This document shows positions 15,639 through 21,890 of a stretch of 21,890 nucleotides of DNA, in pieces; the first letter of the stretch is position 1, and every line of letters starts with the position of its first letter. Origin of the DNA: Ramicandelaber brevisporus (lineage: Eukaryota; Kickxellomycota; Ramicandelaberales; Ramicandelaberaceae); assembly GCA_025201865.1 (NCBI GenBank), contig MU602733.1:1-21890 (forward strand). Direction: 5' to 3'. The translations under genes were made by a program, and so were the position numbers. Under the pieces are notes generated by a model. That model was not told the DNA's origin and made no database searches. It saw only the letters and a list, made by a program, of their open reading frames with translations.

Positions 15639-17030
15639 TTAACGGGCAGCAGCGAGACCAACACGGCGACCACCAACATCATGCACAGTGTAGTACGCAC
15701 GGAGGAACACATCACCCAGAATCCAGCCGCTTCCATTGTCCAAACCGCCAGCAAATCCAGAGACACAGACACCGCTTGTGTCTTGCAATGTGTATTGATC
15801 CTTAGTCAGCTCCAGCACGTGCTCACCAAGTCTGATTGCAAGAGTCGGTCCAGCACCGCACGGAATAATATACAAACCGTTGCCCACTGAACGCGCACCG
15901 ATTGCTTGGTTTACCAGCGAAGCATCGCGATCGCCCATCACAATCAAAGTGGAGCCAGTGTCCAAAATTGCCGAGCGCTCTCCAATGCTCAGCGGTGAAG
16001 CAGCTCTCGCTTTGCCGTTGCCCGAGATGGTTGCAGCGCCAGTGAGTGGCACTCGCCAATGTGCCGCTTCTGCCAGCGGTACATATTTGAGCTCACCATT
16101 AAACCTGCTGGAGTTGATGCCACCAAACAGAATCTCGCTATCGGAACGGCCACTCTCGCTGCCCAGGTACACTGAAAACACAGGTGCATCCAGCTGCCGC
16201 TGCTGAATCATACGGAAGATGGGCGGCGTCATGCCAGAAGACGAAGCCGATGGGAATGCCAGTCCAAAGATGCCTTCAAAGTTTTGGCCAACAAAGAAAT
16301 CGGCTTCTTGGACAGACTGGCCAAACTCAGTTTGAGGGACAGTGAAACCACCAAACCGTAGAGTGTCACGAGCAACAAGACCCGTCATCGACCCGGTGAC
16401 ATAGCGAATGCGGAATGGACGGCGGGTGAGTTCACCAGTGGAAGAGGCAGCAACATTGTACTTGTTGACACTGCGACAGGCATTCGATGTGCATTGTGCG
16501 CCAGGAACCCACAGGTCGACGGAGCCGGTGTCAAAATTGACCTTGAATGATTGCGGTGGCGTGCCCAGCTGGACAGTGCCGTAGTAGTACATGTTGTTGT
16601 TGTCGACGAGATTCTCCGGTCGAGTATCACGTTTGCTGAGCGGTTGCTGCTGCGATTGTTGTTGTTGTTGCTGAGAGATGGCTTCAGTAACAGCTTGGCT
16701 TGGTGGAAGAGAGTGTTTCTGGGCAGCAGCGTACAGCATATGTGGACCTTTGGCCAGAATGTTGAACTGTTTGCCATGACCGCCGGAATAAGTTAAAGCG
16801 ACGCGCACTGTCGCGCCACGACCAGATGCCTCGGTTGAGTTGGCAACATCTGGGATACTGGCAAAGACTGGTGGCAGGGGAAGTGAAGAGAAGTGTTCGT
16901 GCTGCTGCTGTTGGTGCTGCTGAAGAGTGTCGATGTCGCCTGGCTGCGGTGGAAGGACGACTGCATTGGAAAATGAAATGGATGAAGCAACCAGAGCCAG
17001 GAGGTAACTCGAAATGTATCTCTTGTGCAT
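15639..17030 (-). CDS. Secreted pepsin-family (A1) aspartic protease
   Basis: The protein has 463 residues. The signal peptide is about 1-23 (YLLALVASSISFSNA). The propeptide contains two Gln tracts (38-43 and 120-130) and ends at K133-R134, a Kex2-type site, directly after the second tract. The mature bilobal protease has both catalytic aspartates in DTGS motifs: FDTGSVDLWVPG (D167) and ILDTGSTLIVMG (D357). The flap is IRYVTGSMTG with Y210. C180-C185 and C391-C422 fit the two conserved disulfides, and WILGDVFLRAYYTVHD (436-451) is the usual C-terminal block. The protein ends at GLAAAR with no anchor or Ser/Thr tail, so it is likely secreted rather than a GPI-anchored yapsin. It would mature in the Golgi or at acidic pH. 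The start is the first in-frame ATG. Confidence 0.93.
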   Translation of the reverse strand: MHKRYISSYLLALVASSISFSNAVVLPPQPGDIDTLQQHQQQQHEHFSSLPLPPVFASIPDVANSTEASGRGATVRVALTYSGGHGKQFNILAKGPHMLYAAAQKHSLPPSQAVTEAISQQQQQQSQQQPLSKRDTRPENLVDNNNMYYYGTVQLGTPPQSFKVNFDTGSVDLWVPGAQCTSNACRSVNKYNVAASSTGELTRRPFRIRYVTGSMTGLVARDTLRFGGFTVPQTEFGQSVQEADFFVGQNFEGIFGLAFPSASSSGMTPPIFRMIQQRQLDAPVFSVYLGSESGRSDSEILFGGINSSRFNGELKYVPLAEAAHWRVPLTGAATISGNGKARAASPLSIGERSAILDTGSTLIVMGDRDASLVNQAIGARSVGNGLYIIPCGAGPTLAIRLGEHVLELTKDQYTLQDTSGVCVSGFAGGLDNGSGWILGDVFLRAYYTVHDVGGRRVGLAAAR

Positions 17031-17335
17031 TTCTTTTCTATGTTTATGATCTGTTTAATTGGATTTGAAAGTGTTGTTATTTTTTCTATTAAGAAAGAGA
17101 TAATGAGAATAAGCAAGGAAGTAATGTGATATGAGAGAATGAGAGTATGTCAGTGGATTGTGTAGAGGAAACGGCGCCACAGCTGCTAATTAAAAGGGAG
17201 TGCAAATATTGAAACACGAAAAGGTTCCAGAACAAAAAAAAAACAGCAACAACAACAGCAACAACAACAACAACAATTTTAAGACATTAAGGAGACTGCT
17301 ATGAGACACATATCCCAGGTTCCTGGACCTTTGAT
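17031..17335. promoter_or_regulatory. Aspartic-protease promoter and kinase 3' region
   Basis: This 305-bp gap separates two minus-strand genes. Next to the protease start it is AT-rich with A/T runs (17041-17100). A perfect CAG/CAA tract spans 17244-17276 (11 triplets), preceded by an A9-10 run at 17233-17242. No other element is evident. Confidence 0.5.
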
Positions 17336-17340
17336 TTATT
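17335..17340 (-). terminator. AATAAA signal overlapping the kinase stop codon
   Basis: The minus strand reads GGAATAAATC: the TAA stop (17338-17336) lies inside an AATAAA hexamer. If this hexamer is used, the 3' UTR would be only a few tens of bases. Confidence 0.45.
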
Positions 17341-18472
17341 CCCGAGCAGCTGTCGATGCTGATCTAAGCTGCTGGACCTGGGCAAGGACTTGCCGAATAT
17401 TCGGTCTGGCGGCTGGATCAGGATTCAGAATGAACTTGATCAAATCAATCAGTTCCTGAGAGTAGTGCTGGCGAGCAGAGGATGGAACCGTGTATTTGGC
17501 GCCAAGAACAGCCAGGGCGATATTGCCACCTTGCTGATTCTGCTGTCTTTCAAAGGGCGAATCGTTGAAGGCGAGCGCATATAGCAGGCAGCCAAGTGAC
17601 CAGATATCCACAGCCTCGTCAATGACAGCCTCCGGCTTCACATCGAACAGCTCTGGAGCGCGATACGGCATTGAGCACAGCTGAGCAGCATCGTCTTGCA
17701 ACGTCAACGCCTGCGAACGATCGCCAACCCACTGACGAGCCACATCGGCACTGCCCAGGTCCATCAGTACTGGAACACCGTCATCACTGAGCAGCACATT
17801 GCCCGGCTTGATGTCGCGATGGGCACACGGGAACAGCAGTTGGCCATTCTCGTCAGTCGCTGGATGAGATTGCGCATACTCTGGACAGTTCTCGGCAATC
17901 ACCTGGTGCATCCTTGTGGCCTGCGCAGTCTCTTCCGGAGTCTTTGCGGTATAAGTATGCATTGCCAGCACACCTTCACAGATTCCGCTAAACAACTCAA
18001 GCACTCGACTCTCCGGCATGTGCGTATTCTCGACCATGTTACGGTAGATCATGTTCATCAATGAGCCTCCGCGATACACTGGCAGCAGCATTAGATACAC
18101 CTTGTCTCCGCCGCTATTGCCATCGCTTCCGATTGTCGTTGTGATCGATTTGGTGCTGGTTTCAATGGCACAATCCTTGAGCTCAATGATATTCTTGTTG
18201 CCGTTCAGACGACGTGTCCATGTCACTTCGTTCTGCGCAGCATTGGCAGCCAGTGTCATGCCGCTTGGAACAATCATCTTCTTTAGTGCGAATTCACGTG
18301 ACGTGGCTGTATCGCGCACGAGAAGCACACTGGCAAACGCGCCTTCGCCGAGGCTCCTGACAATCTCGTAAGATCTGCCATTGATAACGAGCGACGGACT
18401 CGGCAGGCACGGCTGTATCAGGTCGAATGCGGCAGTGTAGACAGACGCCAAGGTATTGACCAGGAAGCTCAT
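17336..18472 (-). CDS. STK16/MPSK1-like Ser/Thr kinase (NAK family; yeast Env7, S. pombe Ppk13)
   Basis: From ATG 18472 the protein has 378 residues; upstream in-frame sequence starts only at a GTG. All kinase landmarks are present: glycine loop GEGAFASVLLV (42-52), K64 in FALKK, E82, catalytic loop HRDIKPGN (218-225), DLG rather than DFG (238-240), APE (272-274) and DIWSLGCLLY (289-298). A DLGS metal-binding motif and the HRDIKPGNVLL context are typical of STK16, a Golgi/vacuole-associated kinase involved in secretion and membrane fusion. Human STK16 is myristoylated at Gly2; here residue 2 is Ser, so anchoring would rely on Cys22 palmitoylation or the hydrophobic N-terminus. An insert of roughly 45 residues (about 172-215) precedes HRD. 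It shares a 273-bp divergent promoter with dynein light intermediate chain. Confidence 0.9.
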   Translation of the reverse strand: MSFLVNTLASVYTAAFDLIQPCLPSPSLVINGRSYEIVRSLGEGAFASVLLVRDTATSREFALKKMIVPSGMTLAANAAQNEVTWTRRLNGNKNIIELKDCAIETSTKSITTTIGSDGNSGGDKVYLMLLPVYRGGSLMNMIYRNMVENTHMPESRVLELFSGICEGVLAMHTYTAKTPEETAQATRMHQVIAENCPEYAQSHPATDENGQLLFPCAHRDIKPGNVLLSDDGVPVLMDLGSADVARQWVGDRSQALTLQDDAAQLCSMPYRAPELFDVKPEAVIDEAVDIWSLGCLLYALAFNDSPFERQQNQQGGNIALAVLGAKYTVPSSARQHYSQELIDLIKFILNPDPAARPNIRQVLAQVQQLRSASTAARE

Positions 18473-18745
18473 CTTAGGCAAAACGTGGGTGAAGAAAATA
18501 CTGTGAGCAAACGAACGACAAGCGCACACACAACGCAAGAGAGAGCAAGAGAGAAGGGGAGAAAGAGATCGAGCTCTCTCCACCTTCTTCTCTCTTGCCG
18601 GCTACCACGACTTGCGTAATAACAGCCCCACCCCTCTCAACAAACACTACCACCAACCGAGTTGACAATCAAGAACAAGACGCAGCAGCAGCAACAACAG
18701 CAACAGCAACACGAGCGCACGCGTAGTAACTGTTAAGAAAAGGCG
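18473..18745. promoter_or_regulatory. Divergent promoter between the kinase and dynein light intermediate chain
   Basis: This 273-bp gap lies between opposed start codons. It carries a GAGA-rich stretch (GAGAGAGCAAGAGAGAAGGGGAG area, 18537-18570), whose complement gives the pyrimidine-rich kinase leader. CAG/CAA triplets at about 18678-18712 sit just upstream of the dynein start and lead in composition into its coded polyGln. Confidence 0.5.
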
Positions 18746-21207
18746 ATGGATGCACTAAGTCCCAAGGTTGCCGCTACGGCTGGTCAGCAACAACAACAGC
18801 AACAGCAGCAAGATCTATGGTCAGTGATCTTGGGCAGTGTAGCTTCTCCAAAGAGCATAGCACCAAAGCACCTGCTGCTGCTGGGAGATCCGTCTGCAGC
18901 CAAGAGCCAGCTCATCGAACAGCTCAAACGCGCATCAAACTCTACACAGGCATTTGGTGGAGAGCAGGTGGGTTCATCAACTGGCATCCCTACCCTTGAC
19001 ATCCCCTCAATTGGACAGCAACAGCAGCAGCAAGCGGCAGGTGCAGGAAATGCAGACTTGGCATTGTCGTATAGATACATAGATGCACATGATGATGAGA
19101 ATGAGGATGTATTGGCACGCATTGATGTGTATAGTTTGGCATCTACTATTAGCTCGTTAACTGGAGTGTCTGATAACAACAGTGAGCCATTCTTGCCACT
19201 GCTTCGCTATCCAATCACAGGCCAGACACTTGCAGATGGACTTTCGTGTGTCTTGGTTGTTGATTTCTCCAACCTGTGGACAGTTGTGGCTCAGATTGAA
19301 TACTGGGTTAGCATCCTCACTGAAGCCATAAACAAAGTGACTAATCCGGCACCATCGTCTCAGTCGCCCAGCGTGATTTCACCGCAGCTTGGCAACAGAA
19401 ATCAGTCCAGCAATACTTTGTCAGCCTCAGCAGCTGCAGCTATATTTGACTCGTGTCGTGAGCAAATCGAGCAGTTGTGGAAGTCCTACCAAGATCATTC
19501 TGCGCAATCTTCCACTGCCGCGGCTGTCGCTGCTTCTGCCGTCCCAACCTCATCAGCTGTGACTACTGTGGATGTTCCATTGCCTCCTGGCACCCTTACT
19601 CAGAACCTTGGCATTTCATTGGTGATTGTGCTGGCTAACACTGAGGCATACATTGCCCCGCCAGGTGGAACTGCATCCATGATTGTCGGCGGGCCGGGTG
19701 GAGCGGGCAGCGCTGCCGGTGGACTCCGTAATCGCCAAGTGGGAACGCGAGTTGATATCAGAGATGAACATGTTGATTTCATATTGCAAACTGTGCGCAC
19801 CATCGCCATTTCACTTGGCGCAGCCGTCTTTGCAATTCCTCAGCGCAATCCTGCGGCCAATGAAAGCACACTGAAGCTGTGGCAATATGTTGTGCATCGT
19901 TTGATGTCATTCCAGCCAGTGGCTGTAACTGCCAATGAAGTGGATGCCAAATCTCCCAGTTTGGAACCCTCGGCTGACGCAGCGTCGCCTCTGAACAAGG
20001 CAAGAGACAGTGGCGAGATTGGCGGAGTCATCCATTCGCAGAGACTGGGGATGTATCCATATCGCCATCGAGCACAGGTGATCGACAGAAGTACACTATT
20101 GATTCCAGCTGGGTGGGATTCATGGGGCAAAATTAGAGCAACCGTCACTGGATTTGAATGCCAGCGAATTTACACAGCTTGGTCTGGTGACATTACCGGC
20201 GAATCCGAAGGTGCTGGTGTTAGAGAGACTGCTCTGGCCATCACACTGGCCAACCTGCCCCAGCCTCCTCCCACTCTCAATGTGCCTTCGATAACTCAGA
20301 GATATGGTGGACGCCACAAACAGCAACAATCACAGCTTCAGCAAAGCGATAAATTAGACACTCAGCAGAACACAATCGCTGACGAGACTGTGGCTGATGA
20401 TGACCAGCAGTTCCTTGGTAAATTCTACGAAGTGCATCTGGAGACTCATGCCATCAATCTATCCAGCGCTGCTACCTCTCAGCGTCACAAACTGAGTTCA
20501 CCAAGACCGGCCATCTCAAGCGAGTTTGGCTCATCCTCTGGCCCATCATCCGCCACATCATCCAATCTGCCTCCAGCCATTGCCGCTGCTACTTCTGCCG
20601 CCACCTCTGCTGCATCATCCGCTGCCGCTGCTGCAATGGCTCGTCTGCAGGCTCATCCTCTGGCCCATCATCCGCCACATCATCCAATCTGCCTCCAGCC
20701 ATTGCCGCTGCTACTTCTGCCGCCACCTCTGCTGCATCATCTGCTGCCGCTGCCGCTATGGCTCGTCTGCAACTCCCGAAGCGGAACAATCCAAGCATGT
20801 CCCAGCAGAATGGTGGAATTGTCAGTGGCTCAACTGGCGGCTCCTCTGGCAACTCGCCTCAGCTCGCCTCAGCTCCATCGTTCTCTTCATCCTCAGACGG
20901 CGGCAATGCTGCCTTGGGTTCAACTTCAGCCTCTGCGTCATCCTCTGGAGCACCTGCGTCTTCAGCTACCGCCGCTGCACGCAATGAGACCCTGATGAAC
21001 TTTTTTAACACATTGAAAACGAGACGCCAGACTCCATCACCCTCAGCCGGCGCAGACCAAACAGCCGGTGGTGCATCATCATCATCGACTGCAGCTACTG
21101 GAGCTGGAGGAAGCGCACGACCAACTGGCACGATGGATATTCAGGCACAGCTTGCTCGTCTTCAGCGTGCAAACCGTGCCAACCCAGCTGTTGCAAAGCC
21201 CCAGTAA
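18746..21207 (+). CDS. Cytoplasmic dynein light intermediate chain, frame broken by a 122-bp duplication
   Basis: DLIC binds the dynein heavy chain with a Ras-like domain and recruits cargo adaptors with its C-terminal tail. From ATG 18746: polyGln (14-22), LWSVILGSV, a Walker-A-like LLLLGDPSAAKSQLIEQL (43-60), then the Ras-like core with LSCVLVVDFSNLWTVVAQIE and the block near IPAGWDSWGKI. This frame stays open to 20995 (749 codons), but after about 20650 it turns into a Leu/Pro/His-rich sequence unlike the family. The true tail is in another frame, 20758-21207, and contains NETLMNFFNTLKTRR, matching the adaptor-binding helix of DLIC ('ANFFNSLLSKK' in humans). Two near-identical 122-bp copies (20528-20649 and 20650-20771) cause the shift, since 122 is not a multiple of three. 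With one copy the protein would have 779 residues. The Walker A glycine before Lys is Ala (GDPSAAKS), so nucleotide binding may be weak. The family call is firm; the state of the reading frame in the living cell is open. Confidence 0.85.
20528..20771. repeat. 122-bp tandem duplication, two copies
   Basis: Copies at about 20528-20649 and 20650-20771 keep an exact 122-bp period (for example ATGGCTCG at 20636 and 20758). I count three differences, all near the end: TCC/TCT, GCT/GCC and GCA/GCT. All three are synonymous in the dynein gene's own frame. The exact edges are uncertain by a few bases. Confidence 0.92.
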
Positions 21208-21708
21208 TAATTAATCATTTAGTTAGCTCTCTAAATCTCTTCTCTCCTTTTTTATTTTACTTTCGCTGATTTAACTCTACTTTCTTTCAACTGGGCAAAT
21301 CCGCCTGGGTCCGGAAAGGTTTCGCCCAAGCGAGGAAAACGCAAAATAAATCGAACCTTTTTTTTTTAACCTCTAAGCCCTGTTTGACTTGCGGTATGAT
21401 GTGGCGGCGACGAGCTAGGTGTGCCGCAGCAAACTCTGTCCCTTCGACAGTCACCACAGTTCTGTCACAGCGCAAATTCGCATCAAGTCGAAGAAGTTGA
21501 TGAATGAAGCTCTTTTTTTGCACTCACAAAGAACGATGCAAAGCACCATTCACGTGGATATTGCTGCTCGAAAGCATGGTGGTTATTTGTTTTACAGGCT
21601 TCGTGTTGCCATCAGTGACAAGCATCCAAACCTGCATAGCTGCCTGAATACAATTAGTGTCTGCGGCAAACACAAACAGATGTGTTCGATTGTTTGACAA
21701 CAGTCGGA
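21208..21708. other. Non-coding stretch after dynein light intermediate chain
   Basis: It starts with an AT- and CT-rich 3' region (TAATTAATCATTTAG, then T-rich to 21285). Next is a GC-richer part with a weak stem (GGGCAAATCC near 21292 against GGTTTCGCCC near 21319), a T10 run at 21359-21368, and an unremarkable 92-codon frame (21419-21697) without recognisable features. No gene can be supported. Confidence 0.5.
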
Positions 21709-21890
21709 GTGGCGTGTTCAACTACCCTTTTCAAACCGGAAATACTTGGCTGATCAAAGAGACCATTTGCCTTCTTTTCTAATATTGTAGCATACACAAT
21801 CATTAATTGAATCGCCAAGTAAATGTGGCTGAAGTGGCGTATTCAGCTGTCCCTTTTCGAAACGGAATTGCTGCTGATCCTTTCAGATAC
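21709..21890. repeat. Imperfect direct repeat of about 50 bp at the right edge
   Basis: GTGGCGTGTTCAACTACCCTTTTC... at 21709 to about 21757 matches GTGGCGTATTCAGCTGTCCCTTTTC... at 21834 to about 21881, with 125-126 bp between equivalent bases. Both run on through CGGAAnTnCT and GCTGATC. The second copy may continue beyond the window. Confidence 0.7.

Noticed and set aside
20643-20781. Intron removing the second dynein repeat copy
   Set aside because: The only GT/AG pair I considered (GTCTGC...GAAG) is non-consensus and its 139-bp length does not restore the frame.
21292-21328. tRNA or structured RNA around the GGGCAAATCC / GGTTTCGCCC pairing
   Set aside because: The stem is short and imperfect, and no cloverleaf or T-loop consensus is present.
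1-21890. CRISPR arrays, bacterial operons, prophage or insertion sequences
   Set aside because: The gene content is eukaryotic throughout and no spaced direct-repeat array or transposase with inverted ends was seen.

Overview
The window looks like nuclear DNA from an intron-poor fungus, probably an early-diverging lineage. The signs are a Ugo1-type mitochondrial fusion factor (this form is typical of fungi), an Svp26/TEX261 cargo receptor, a fungal-style MIT-domain protein, an Env7/Ppk13-like STK16 kinase, short intergenic gaps (about 100-600 bp), pyrimidine-rich leaders and AATAAA signals close to stop codons. Every well-supported gene reads as one exon. CAG/CAA/GCT/TCA trinucleotide tracts are abundant both in genes (polyGln, polyAla, polySer) and between them. 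The phylum is an inference and I cannot name a genus.

Layout. 1-156 may hold the tail of a gene entering from the left. 256-1011 (+) is SDE2, with a ubiquitin-like fold and GGKGG processing site. 1431-2495 (+) is a secreted, probably GPI-anchored trypsin-like protease. 2829-6065 (-) is a long low-complexity MIT-domain protein. It diverges across about 580 bp from a CoA-diphosphatase-type Nudix protein at 6644-7867 (+). 8116-10095 (+) is a Ugo1/SLC25A46-like protein, tail to tail with mitochondrial ribosomal protein bL34m (10236-10658, -). 10659-11921 has no convincing gene but contains a 15-bp-stem hairpin. 11922-13809 (+) is a C2H2 zinc-finger gene split into two frames at an A7 run; its C-terminal half resembles a decayed tyrosine recombinase. 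14087-14320 (+) is a small secreted six-cysteine protein. 14568-15536 (+) is SVP26. 15639-17030 (-) is a pepsin-family aspartic protease with a Kex2-type site. 17336-18472 (-) is an STK16-like kinase. 18746-21207 (+) is dynein light intermediate chain, whose frame is broken by a 122-bp tandem duplication. 21208-21890 is non-coding and carries an imperfect direct repeat of about 50 bp.

How the genes relate. This is mostly a housekeeping region with no operon-like logic. Two loose themes appear: secretion (trypsin, cysteine-rich peptide, Svp26 cargo receptor, aspartic protease, Golgi-type STK16 kinase) and mitochondria (Ugo1 and bL34m). The most unusual items are the two frame-broken genes, the recombinase-like zinc-finger protein, the orphan secreted peptide and the hairpin in the gene-free stretch.
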